NCBI RefSeq assembly: GCF_003033925.1
Contig: NZ_CP028365.1
Location: forward strand, 2,294,001 to 2,358,000
Source: Tannerella serpentiformis
GTDB lineage: Bacteria; Bacteroidota; Bacteroidia; Bacteroidales; Tannerellaceae
Direction: 5' to 3'
DNA: 64,000 bases
Shown here: piece by piece, positions 20,943-32,387 of the stretch
Position numbering within the stretch: position 1 is the stretch's first letter
Layout of the letters: every line of letters begins with the position of its first letter
The notes under the pieces: generated by a model
What the model was told of the DNA's origin: nothing
Database searches by the model: none
What the model saw: only the letters and a program-made list of their open reading frames with translations
Made by a program: the position numbers and the translations under genes

Positions 20943-22016
20943 CTATTTCGTTTTACAATGGCGCGTGAGAGCCTCGATAAAAGCGTGACGGCGGTCGATG
21001 AAAACGTTGTGCGAACAGGAGTCGAGCGTGATCATGTGGTCGGGGCCGAGCAGGTTGCGGAGGGCATCGAGCTGCGCGGCGGAATAGAGGCCGTCGTCCG
21101 CGCCGTAGAGGCCATAGACGGGCGTGCCACGACGTAAGATGCGGCGCAGGGTGTCGGTCAGGTCGAGCGTCGTATAGTGTTCGTTGCGGTGGAAGCCCTG
21201 CGGGGCCTGCCACTCCGAGAGTTTTGAAAGAGGAAACAACGCACTGTCCGTCTCAAACGCCGCGTAGACGGATTGCCCCTCCTTCGTGCGTGCTTTCGGA
21301 ACATAGAATCCGTTCCCGGCCGCGTGCATGAAGCAATAAGAGGCATACTCCATCGAACCCTTGTCCATGGCGTCGAGCATGTTCATGTAGCGCAGGTTGA
21401 CGCTGTCGGCACGCGAGGCGTAAATGGCGCGACAACGGTTGCGGATATGGTCGAACGAGGCTTGCAGGGCCAGCGGCGCGCTCATCAGCACGACCGAACG
21501 GACCTGTTCGGGGTGTTTGTCGGCGTAAAGCAGCGCCAGTATGCCGCCGAAGCTATGGCCGAGGAGCACGGGGCGATGGAGGTCGTACGTGCGGCACAGA
21601 CTGTCGATGTCGTGCAATGCCTCGTCGAAGGTGTAGCGCGCTGCCGTGTGCAGACTGCGTCCCTCGCCGCGTCGATCGTAGACAAGCACGCGAAAACCGT
21701 TATCGGCCAGCGCTTGCGCGGCGACGGATTCAAAAGCGGCGGCGTTATAGCCGGGTCCGCCATGCAGGAAGATGAGCGGCACACCGTCGGTCTTTCCGAA
21801 AGTCTTCACATAGAGGGATTGCGCATGCCCTTCGATCGTAACGCCGAGAATCAGCAGGGCTAAAAGCAGGCATCTTGTTATCACGGTGCAGAGGCTAGAG
21901 GTTTTGGGGTGATCGGTTATGTGTTTCATGTGACCCGTCGGACGCGGGATTTGTGTGAGGTTATAGAAATAACCCCAGACGGCTTCAGGAGCCAGTCTCT
22001 TGATTTCTTCTGCCAT
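20943..22016 (-). CDS. Alpha/beta hydrolase (proline iminopeptidase-like) with a pepD-derived N-terminus
   Basis: From the ATG at 22016 the first 29 residues (MAEEIKRLAPEAVWGYFYNL...) copy PepD. The frame then continues into a signal peptide (LLLALLILGVTIEGHAQ) and an alpha/beta-hydrolase domain. The domain has the oxyanion motif HGGPGYNAAAF, the nucleophile elbow GHSFGG, and a late Asp and His (YGADDGLYS, DSCSHNVF). This resembles the S33 prolyl aminopeptidase family. An ATG at 21929 (MKHITDHPKTSS) would put the signal peptide at the N-terminus and may be the functional start. The chimeric start results from insertion of the duplicated pepD segment. Export to the periplasm is expected only from the shorter form. 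Confidence 0.85.
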   Translation of the reverse strand: MAEEIKRLAPEAVWGYFYNLTQIPRPTGHMKHITDHPKTSSLCTVITRCLLLALLILGVTIEGHAQSLYVKTFGKTDGVPLIFLHGGPGYNAAAFESVAAQALADNGFRVLVYDRRGEGRSLHTAARYTFDEALHDIDSLCRTYDLHRPVLLGHSFGGILALLYADKHPEQVRSVVLMSAPLALQASFDHIRNRCRAIYASRADSVNLRYMNMLDAMDKGSMEYASYCFMHAAGNGFYVPKARTKEGQSVYAAFETDSALFPLSKLSEWQAPQGFHRNEHYTTLDLTDTLRRILRRGTPVYGLYGADDGLYSAAQLDALRNLLGPDHMITLDSCSHNVFIDRRHAFIEALTRHCKTK

Positions 22017-22083
22017 GATTTTGAATTGAGTGATAAGTGATATGGTTATTATGAGTTACATGAAAAATTCACGGGCAAATGTA
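21916..22083 (-). repeat. Second copy of the pepD promoter, leader and head
   Basis: This is the partner of 20704-20871. It supplies a TACATTTG -7 box at 22076-22083 (minus), a leader and an in-frame ATG to the hydrolase. Similarity ends between codons 29 and 34. Confidence 0.88.
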
Positions 22084-22179
22084 ACAAAGGCCTCCGGGGC
22101 TCCTGCGGCCGTCAGCGATTTACTGCCGCCCGTCCTCATCTCCGCGGCGAGGAATGTGGGGAGAGGGGGCAAAGGCCCG

Positions 22180-22187
22180 TACTTTTG
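22180..22187 (+). promoter_or_regulatory. -7 box of the D,D-carboxypeptidase promoter
   Basis: TACTTTTG followed by CGG predicts a transcript start near 22194. An in-frame ATG at 22154 lies upstream of it and so cannot be used. This fixes the start at 22211. Confidence 0.62.
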
Positions 22188-22210
22188 CGGCCACGAAACA
22201 TATAATAGGA

Positions 22211-23698
22211 ATGAAAAGACAAAGACGATGCTCCCCGACGCTGGGGATAATGGCCTGCGCCCTGCTGATGATCACAGCCGCGCCCGCCGCTATGGCCGGG
22301 CGTACCGCCGAAATCCCGGAACCCATACGACGCTTCATCGAACGCCCCATCCTGCGCGGCGCCTCGGTCTCGTTCGTCGTCAAACGCGTCAAGGACGGCA
22401 AGACGCTCTATAACTACGAGGGCGACCGTCAGCTCACGCCGGCCTCGGTCATGAAGACCGTCACCTCGGCCACGGCCCTCGAGCTGCTCGGCGAGGATTA
22501 CCGCTTCGAAACGACCGTGGAGTACGACGGCGAACTGCGTCCGGACGGTGTCTTGGACGGCAACCTCTACATCCGCGGCAGTGGCGATCCGACGCTCAAC
22601 TCGTCCGAGTCGCGCACCCCCAAAGACAGCGTCGTCAACGCCTGGGTCGACGCCGTGCGCGCCGCCGGCATCCGCGAGATCACCGGTGCCGTGGTGGCCG
22701 ACGAACGTATCTTCGACAACGAGGGCGTATCCATGAAGTGGCTCCTCGAAGACCTCGGCAGCTCCTACGGTCAGGGCTGCTACGGCCTGAACATCTTCGA
22801 TAATCGCATCGGCATCTCGCTCTCCAGCGGCGCCAAGGGCACCACGCCGCAAGTCACCGCCGTCACCCCGCGCGTCGAGGGACTCACCTTTCACAACTAC
22901 CTCCGCGCCGCAACGAAAGACAGCGCCTACGTCGTCGGCTTCCCCTTCGCCAACGAGCGCTCCCTCTTCGGCACACTCCCCGCGCGACGTTCGGGGCTTT
23001 ACCTCGGCGCCGACCTGCCCGATCCGCCGCTCTTCGTGGCCCGTTACGTCAGCGAACGCCTCCGCGACCGCGGCATACGCATCCGCAAGCGCCCCTCCTC
23101 CATGCGCATCGAGGCCGAGGCCGGACGTGAGACGTCGCGCCCGCGTCGCCCGATCATCACCACCCACTCCCGCCCCCTCCGTGAGATCGTCCGCTCCCTC
23201 TGCGTCGTCAGCCACAACCTCTACGCCGACGCCCTGCTCAAGACGCTCGGCCGACGCCTCACCGAGAGCGAACAGTCGTCCTTCGGGCGCGGCGCACAAG
23301 TGGCCCGTGGATACTGGCAGGATCGCGGTCTGGACGCCTCCTCGCTGTGGATGTACGACGGCAGCGGCCTGGCGGTGACGGGCAAGGTGACGGCCTCCTT
23401 CCTCTGTGACATGCTGACCTACATGGCCACGCAGTCGCGCGCCTCGGAAGCGTTCTATCAGGCCCTGCCGCTGGTCGGTCGTGAGGGCACAGTGCGCCGC
23501 ATGCTGCGCGACACCGATCTGGACGGCCGCGCACGCCTGAAAGGCGGCAGCATGAGCCGTGTGCTCTGCTACGCCGGCTATGTCGACGACGAGGACGGCG
23601 TGCGTTATGCCGTGGCCGTGATGGCCAACAACTACACCGGCGGCGTCCTCTCCATGCGCCAAGCCATCGAGTACCTGCTGGTGGATGTGTTTGAGTGA
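22211..23698 (+). CDS. dacB: D-alanyl-D-alanine carboxypeptidase / endopeptidase (PBP4 family)
   Basis: The protein has 495 residues with a signal peptide ending AAPAAMAG. The three penicillin-binding motifs are SVMK at S79-K82 (active-site serine in TPASVMKT), SHN in VVSHNLYADALLKTLG, and KGG in ARLKGGSMSRV. The inserted domains between the first two motifs are typical of class C PBP4. It trims or cleaves D-Ala-containing peptides of peptidoglycan in the periplasm. The upstream ATG at 22154 is rejected because it precedes the promoter. Confidence 0.94.
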   Translation: MKRQRRCSPTLGIMACALLMITAAPAAMAGRTAEIPEPIRRFIERPILRGASVSFVVKRVKDGKTLYNYEGDRQLTPASVMKTVTSATALELLGEDYRFETTVEYDGELRPDGVLDGNLYIRGSGDPTLNSSESRTPKDSVVNAWVDAVRAAGIREITGAVVADERIFDNEGVSMKWLLEDLGSSYGQGCYGLNIFDNRIGISLSSGAKGTTPQVTAVTPRVEGLTFHNYLRAATKDSAYVVGFPFANERSLFGTLPARRSGLYLGADLPDPPLFVARYVSERLRDRGIRIRKRPSSMRIEAEAGRETSRPRRPIITTHSRPLREIVRSLCVVSHNLYADALLKTLGRRLTESEQSSFGRGAQVARGYWQDRGLDASSLWMYDGSGLAVTGKVTASFLCDMLTYMATQSRASEAFYQALPLVGREGTVRRMLRDTDLDGRARLKGGSMSRVLCYAGYVDDEDGVRYAVAVMANNYTGGVLSMRQAIEYLLVDVFE

Positions 23699-23724
23699 GC
23701 ATTAGGCAAGCCCGTCCGCGCGCT

Positions 23725-23762
23725 TATTTTTGCCGCCCTTTTTCGCTGATAGGACTATCAGC
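23725..23762 (+). promoter_or_regulatory. metH promoter -7 box with an adjacent perfect palindrome
   Basis: TATTTTTG at 23725-23732 is a good -7 box, with a start expected near 23739. Just downstream GCTGATAG-GA-CTATCAGC (23745-23762) is a perfect inverted repeat with 8-base arms. It could be an operator or a hairpin at the extreme 5' end of the metH mRNA. I see no cobalamin or SAM riboswitch in the 65-base leader. Confidence 0.55.
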
Positions 23763-23803
23763 AATCTGATTTGACTACACGTATATATCACCACCCACTT
23801 ATT

Positions 23804-27526
<3,723 letters not shown>

Positions 27527-27544
27527 GGCAACTAAAAACTAAAA

Positions 27545-27666
27545 GCCGGGGCGTCAGGGACGCCTGCCAAGAAAGCCGGAGGCGTCAGGGATGCCTGCCA
27601 AGAAAGCCGGGGCGTCAGGGACGCCTGCCAAGAAAGCCGGGGGCATCAGGGATGCCAGCCAAGAAA
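27545..27666. repeat. Tandem 30-bp repeat, four units
   Basis: Units starting GCCGG at 27545, 27575, 27606 and 27636 each carry the inverted repeat GGCGTCAGGGACGCC (or its GGCATCAGGGATGCC variant) and end in GCCAAGAAA. Arm changes are compensated (C to T with G to A), which suggests the pairing is kept. The array runs into the terminator at 27667. Confidence 0.88.
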
Positions 27667-27711
27667 GCCGGGTACATGTGGAGGAATTCTCTGCATGTAT
27701 CCGGCTTTTTT
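27667..27711 (+). terminator. Terminator after metH built from a GCCGGGTACATG element
   Basis: GCCGGGTACATG (27667-27678) pairs with CATGTATCCGGC (27694-27705), followed by six T. The same arms recur at 63649-63698 and as half-copies near 17852, 37068 and 59146. Confidence 0.8.
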
Positions 27712-28502
27712 ATGTTCACGGAAGCCGCCGGCCGGCAGGGTAGGGGCGTATCGCATACGCCCTCCCACACGCCCCGGTATAAGGGGCGAATGCGTGTTCC
27801 TCGTGTTCAAACACCGTTTCATCGTCATTCAAACACGATTCAAACGTCATTCAAATTCGTCCCTGCGGGCCGTCGGTGAGGGCGTATGCGATACGCCCTA
27901 CTCCGGTACGCGCATCATGTACCCGGCTTTCTTGGCTGGCGTCCCTGACGCCTCCGGCCTCTGCCGAGGCAGGAAAGCTGGCCGGGTATCTCAAAAGCCC
28001 GTACCAAGCAAACTTCGCCGGCGTCCGGCCTCTGCCGAGGCTGGGAAGTTGGCCGGGTACCTCAAAAGCCCGTACCAAGCAAACTTCGCCGGCGTCCGTA
28101 GACGCCCCGAGGGGTCGGAAATGATGAAACAGGTTGTTTGAAGGTTTTCGAGGGCTCGGAAATGATGAAACAGGTTGTTTGAAGCTTTCCGAGGGCTCGG
28201 AAATGATGAAACAGGTTGTTTGAAGCTTTCCGAGGGGTCGGAAGGGATACCAGCCAAGAAAGCCGGTTACATCAAACGCGTACCCTGATAGATTCGCCGG
28301 CGTCCGCAGACGCCCCGAGGGGTCGGAAGGGATACCAGCCAAGAAAGCCGGTTACATCAAACGCATACCCGGCTTTCTTCGCCGGCGTCCGGCCTCTGCC
28401 GAGGCTGGGAAGCTGGCCGGGTACCTCAAAAGCCCGTACCAAGCAAACTTCGTCGGCGTCCGTAGACGCCCGCCGGCTTCCGCAGATGCCCCGAGGGGGG
28501 AG
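27712..28502. repeat. Composite intergenic repeat region
   Basis: No gene is supported. The stretch is a mosaic of dispersed elements. It holds palindromes GGCGTATCGCATACGCC and GGGCGTATGCGATACGCCC near 27746 and 27881. Copies of a longer block run from GCCGAGGCTGGGAAGCTGG through GCCGGGTACCTCAAAAGCCC to GGCGTCCGTAGACGCC. A short 41-bp array lies at 28117-28246, and two copies read GGGATACCAGCCAAGAAAGCC. The same long block recurs between the TPM genes. Confidence 0.85.
28117..28246. repeat. Short palindromic array J, 41-bp period, three full units (orphan)
   Basis: GGAAATGATGAAACAGGTTG starts at 28117, 28158 and 28199, and a partial unit starts at 28240. All are 41 bp apart. Each holds AAACA-GGT-TGTTT. 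It has the same period as the other arrays, inside the composite repeat region. Confidence 0.82.
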
Positions 28503-29710
28503 TCAGAAGCTCGAGCTGGCGCCACCGCCACCGCTCGAGCCGCCGCCCCACGATCCACCGCTATCGCTGTCGCCGTCGCTGCTGCCCCCCAAATAGTAAC
28601 CGCTGTCCGATGAGGCGTGCTTTTCCTTCACTCTGGCCGGCAGTTTCTCCTCCACGATATGTCCACAGTTGCGGCACGCGAAGTGGTAGACGTCCAGCGT
28701 GATCAGCTGCATCTCTTTCACGGTGTCGAGGTCAAGAGTCCCGATGGACCGGCACTCAGGGCAGAGGGCCGGCTTCTGCCTCCGACGTATATCCAAGACG
28801 GCCGTATGGTGACAGTTGCGACACCAGACGGAGTAGACCTTGACCAGCGTCTCCTCCCGCACCTGATCTTTTTGACCCTTTTGAAACGCCCCATGGCGCC
28901 GCATTCCGGACAGTAACACTCAGCAACAAACTGCCGCCGGAAGATCCATTTGACGAGGAAGTAGATCAACATGGCCGGGATCTGGAAGAAGAAGATCCCC
29001 ATACCGAGCGCCATGGAGTTGGCCTTCCGATTCGCCCGATCCATCGTGGCGATGTGTATGGAGTATTGCGCCTTCTTCCGCTCTTCGTAGAGGTAAAAGC
29101 CGTAATAAAACAGCCCTACGAGCCACCAAATCAGTATCCGGTTCCTTGTTTTTCGCTTTTTCTCGGCCTCGAGCGTCGAGTCTTTAGTCAGCACCTTGCG
29201 CACCTCCTCGACTCCGGCCAAGAGTCCTTCGCCGTATCGGCCCTCCTTCATAAGGGGGGTCATGCGGCGGTTTATGATCAGTTTGCAGAGCCCGTCGGTC
29301 AGTTCGCCCTCCAGTCCGTAGCCCGTCTCGAAGGCGATCTCTCGTTTGTCCGTGCCGGTCGTGAGGAGGATCAGCAGTCCGCGGTTCGTCTCCCTGTTAC
29401 CGATGCCCCACGTGTTGAAGAGTTCGTTGGCAAACGCGCGCACGGAGTTGTACGCGCTCCCGTCGTAGGCGGGGATCACGACGATGGCGATCTGCACCCC
29501 GAACGAGTCGCGCAGCGCGGCGATACGTCGGTTCAGGGCCTCCTCGTCGGCGGGACGGATGGCGTCGGCTGGGTCGGAGACGAAGCGGGTGCGGTCAGTG
29601 AGCTGCACGTTGGGCACGTCCTTCACGCGGTACGCCTCTGGCGCTGCCGCAGCGCTCAGGGTGCTGAGGCCGAGCAAGAGGGCGATGAGTAAGAGGGGTA
29701 ATCGGTTCGT
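28503..29710 (-). pseudogene. TPM-domain protein copy 1, start codon lost and frameshifted
   Basis: Alignment with the two neighbours shows where translation should begin. The paralogues read ATG-AAC-CGA-TTA; here the codon at 29710 is ACG. Signal peptide, TPM domain (YRVKDVPNVQLTDRTRFVSDPADAI, LFNTWGIGNRETNRGLLILL, GYGLEGELTDG) and the first zinc-ribbon Cys pair (CYCPECGAMGRFK) are readable. Near 28880, at AAAAGGGTCAAAAAG, the frame breaks. The rest (CRNCHHTAVLDI, CRNCGHIVEE, then a Gly/Ser tail) continues one frame over to 28503. One lost A explains it. Two independent lesions argue for real decay. Confidence 0.82.
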
Positions 29711-29721
29711 GAACTTGGGGA

Positions 29722-29886
29722 ATGAATGAGTGATGAGTGATTCGAGAACATAGGTAGGGGCGTCCGCAGACGGCCTCTGCCGAGGCTGGGAAGCTGGCCG
29801 GGTACCTCAAAAGCCCGTACCAAGCAAACTTCGCCGGCGTCCGTAGACGCCCGCCGGCTTCCGCAGACGCCCCGCGGATCGGTGCA
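29722..29886. repeat. Intergenic repeat block between TPM copies 1 and 2
   Basis: This block is almost identical to 30994-31157. It contains the GCCGAGGCTGGGAAGCTGG to GGCGTCCGTAGACGCC element and GGGGCGTCCGCAGACG. Its position in both gaps shows the TPM gene and its spacer were duplicated together. Confidence 0.88.
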
Positions 29887-30981
29887 TCAGAAACGCGAGC
29901 TGGCGCCGCCGCCACCGCTCGAGCCGCCGCCCCAAGAGCCGCCACTCGAGCTGCCGCCGCCGCTGCTCCATGAAGAACCGCTGTCGTTATCGGATGAAGA
30001 TCTTCTACTTGCGGGGCCTTCCCACCAGTAATATTTGAAGATCTTCTCCTCCTTCACGTGGCCACACTCGGTGCAGACGTAGTGATAAGTCCACAGCTTG
30101 CCCCACGGTCGCTTCTCTTTGGTCGGGTAGCCCTTCTCTTGTGTGAAGCGATCCACGGCACCGCACTGCTCGCACTTGACTTGGGGGCGCAGCCACTTCC
30201 GGAAGAAGAGTCTGAAGAGGAAGTAGAACAGCACCACGGGGAACTGGCAGACGAGCAGTCCGGTGCCGATGACGGAGATGTTATGCTCCCGTCTGAGCTC
30301 CTTTACCTCGGAGTACGACGTGGCGGTTTTGGCCAGCTTCCGCTCTTTAGAAAACAGGGCAGCAAAGGCGCCGCCGCCGAGCAGCCACCAGATGGAGCAG
30401 ACCATGATGACGAAGGCGTTCGTATCGTCCCCCTCTTCAGCCTCGAGGGTGGATTCGCCGGTGAGGACTTTGCGCACCTCTTCGACTCCGGCTAAGAGTC
30501 CTTCGCCGTATCGGCCCTCTTTCATAGGGGGGATCATGCGGCGCTTTTGGATCAGTTTGCAGAGCCCGTCGGTCAGTTCGCCCTCGAGTCCGTAGCCGAC
30601 TTCGAAGGTGATCTCGCGGTTGTCTTCGTTCGTGATCAGCAGGATCAGCAGGCCGCGGTTGGTCTCCTTCTTACCGATGCCCCAGGTGTTGAAGAGTTCG
30701 TTGGCGAACTCGCGTGCGGAGCCGTACTTGTCGCCGTCGATAGCGGGCAGGACGACGACGGCGATCTCCACGTCGAGCGAGTCGCGGAGATGGCCGATGC
30801 GTTGATTCAGCGCGGCCTCATCGGCCTCGTCAATGGCGTCGGCCGGGTCGGAGACGAAGTGCGTGTAGTCGATGAGTTGCACGTTGGGCACGTCTTCCAC
30901 GCGGTAGGCGGTCTGTGCCGTGGCGCTCCATGTGGTCAGGGCGACCAAGAGCGCGATGAGTGAGTGATGTAATCGGTTCAT
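29887..30981 (-). CDS. TPM-domain (DUF477) membrane protein with zinc ribbon, copy 2
   Basis: The ATG at 30981 gives MNRLHHSLIALLVALTTWSATAQ, a signal peptide, then a TPM domain to about residue 165 (DPADAIDEADEAALNQRIGHLRDSL, FANELFNTWGIGKKETNRGLLILL, GYGLEGELTDGLC). Two membrane helices follow, around 195-215 and 245-265. A zinc ribbon comes next (CEQCGAVDRF ... CTECGHVKEE), then a Gly/Ser tail ending GGGGASSRF. TPM domains are found in membrane or periplasmic proteins, including photosystem II repair phosphatase; the bacterial role is unknown. The C-terminal tail resembles YgcG. Confidence 0.88.
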   Translation of the reverse strand: MNRLHHSLIALLVALTTWSATAQTAYRVEDVPNVQLIDYTHFVSDPADAIDEADEAALNQRIGHLRDSLDVEIAVVVLPAIDGDKYGSAREFANELFNTWGIGKKETNRGLLILLITNEDNREITFEVGYGLEGELTDGLCKLIQKRRMIPPMKEGRYGEGLLAGVEEVRKVLTGESTLEAEEGDDTNAFVIMVCSIWWLLGGGAFAALFSKERKLAKTATSYSEVKELRREHNISVIGTGLLVCQFPVVLFYFLFRLFFRKWLRPQVKCEQCGAVDRFTQEKGYPTKEKRPWGKLWTYHYVCTECGHVKEEKIFKYYWWEGPASRRSSSDNDSGSSWSSGGGSSSGGSWGGGSSGGGGASSRF

Positions 30982-30993
30982 GAGCTTGAGCAA

Positions 30994-31157
30994 TGAATGA
31001 GTGATGAGTGATTCGAGAACATAGGTAGGGGCGTCCGCAGACGGCCTCTGCCGAGGCTGGGAAGCTGGCCGGGTACCTCAAAAGCCCGTACCAAGCAAAC
31101 TTCGCCGGCGTCCGTAGACGCCCGCCGGCTTCCGCAGACGCCCCGCGGGTCGGTGCA
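30994..31157. repeat. Intergenic repeat block between TPM copies 2 and 3
   Basis: This is a near-identical copy of 29722-29886 with the same order of elements. Confidence 0.88.
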
Positions 31158-32258
31158 TCAGAACTTTGAGCTGGCGCCGCCTCCACCGCTGCGTCCGCCG
31201 CCCCAGGAGCCACCTCTCGAGCTGCTACTGCTGCCGCTGCTCCACGAACGGCTTTTGCGGTCGTCGTCGCGATCGCGAATGGTTGACGAGCTGCTTTCTT
31301 TTTCGAAGGTCTCCTCCTCCTTCTCATAGCCGCAGTTGCGACAGACATAATAGTAGGTCCTGCGTGTGCCGTTCTTCTCCTTGTGCTTCAGCGGGGAGCC
31401 ATCTAACTTGAAGCGCCCCACGGCGCCGCACTGTTTGCACTTGACGCGGGACCGCAGCAACGGCCAGAGGAGGAGCTTGAGGAGGAAGTAGATCGGTATT
31501 AACGGGAACTGGCAGAAGATCAGCCCACCGCCGATCACAGCCAAATTGCAGTTGTGTTTCGTCTCCTTTATCTCGGCATCTGACTTAGACGTCTGGGCTT
31601 CCATTAGCTGTATAAGCAGCAGGAGAATGACCACGACTGCGCCGATCCCCCACCAGATTTTGCAGGCCTTGATGACAAATTCCTTGGTTTCCTTTTCATC
31701 CTCGGCCTTCGCGTCGGCCTCGAGGGTGGATTCGCCGGTGAGGATCTTACGCACCTCCTCGAGGCCGGCTAAGAGTCCTTCGCCGTAGCGGCCCTCCTTC
31801 ATAGGGGGGATCATGCGGCGCTTTTGGATCAGTTTGCAGAGGCCGTCGGTCAGTTCGCCCTCGAGTCCGTAGCCGACTTCGAAGGTGATCTCGCGGTTGT
31901 CTTCGTTCGTGATCAGCAGGATCAGGAGGCCGCGGTCAGTCTCCTTCTTGCCGATGCCCCAGGTGTTGAAGAGTTCGTTGGCGAACTCGCGTGCGGAGCC
32001 GTACTTGTCGCCGTCGATAGCGGGCAGGACGACGACGGCGATCTCCACATCGAGCGAGTCGCGGAGATAGCCAATGCGTTGGTTCAGCGCGGCCTCGTCG
32101 GCGGCGTCGATGGAGTCGGCCGGGTCGGAGACGAAGCGTGTGTAGTCGATGAGTTGCATGTTGGGCACGTCTTCCACGCGGTAGGTGGTCTGTGCCGCGG
32201 CGCTCCATGTGGTCAGGGCTACCAGGAGCGCGATGAGTGAGTGATGTAATCTGTTCAT
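31158..32258 (-). CDS. TPM-domain (DUF477) membrane protein with zinc ribbon, copy 3
   Basis: This 366-residue paralogue of copy 2 is nearly identical over the signal peptide and TPM domain (to about residue 165). It is diverged in the membrane and zinc-ribbon part (IWWGIGAVVVILLLLIQL, CKQCGAVGRF, CRNCGYEKEEE). The tail ends GGGRSGGGGASSKF. Strong identity in the first half and divergence in the second suggest gene conversion between copies. It is first in the tandem set in the direction of transcription. Confidence 0.88.
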   Translation of the reverse strand: MNRLHHSLIALLVALTTWSAAAQTTYRVEDVPNMQLIDYTRFVSDPADSIDAADEAALNQRIGYLRDSLDVEIAVVVLPAIDGDKYGSAREFANELFNTWGIGKKETDRGLLILLITNEDNREITFEVGYGLEGELTDGLCKLIQKRRMIPPMKEGRYGEGLLAGLEEVRKILTGESTLEADAKAEDEKETKEFVIKACKIWWGIGAVVVILLLLIQLMEAQTSKSDAEIKETKHNCNLAVIGGGLIFCQFPLIPIYFLLKLLLWPLLRSRVKCKQCGAVGRFKLDGSPLKHKEKNGTRRTYYYVCRNCGYEKEEETFEKESSSSTIRDRDDDRKSRSWSSGSSSSSRGGSWGGGRSGGGGASSKF

Positions 32259-32344
32259 GAGCTTTGAAAAATGAATGAGTTAAGAATATTCGAGTTCATA
32301 GGTAGGGGCGTCCGCAGACGCCCCCCGGCTGGGCCAAAGGCCCG

Positions 32345-32383
32345 AATGCGCGTACCCGGGAGTAGCCGACGGGTACGCGCATT
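32345..32383. terminator. Hairpin after the S41 protease gene
   Basis: TGCGCGTACCCG (32347-32358) pairs with CGGGTACGCGCA (32370-32381) just past the protease stop on the minus strand. There is no long T run, so terminator function is likely but not certain. GGGGCGTCCGCAGACGCCCC lies next to it at 32304-32323. Confidence 0.6.
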
Positions 32384-32387
32384 TGGG

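Noticed and set aside
22154-22210. An earlier ATG for the D,D-carboxypeptidase.
   Set aside because: It lies upstream of the predicted promoter at 22180, and the residues before the signal peptide look random.
23745-23803. A cobalamin or SAM riboswitch before metH.
   Set aside because: The leader is only about 65 bases and lacks any B12-box or SAM-I core; only a simple hairpin is present.
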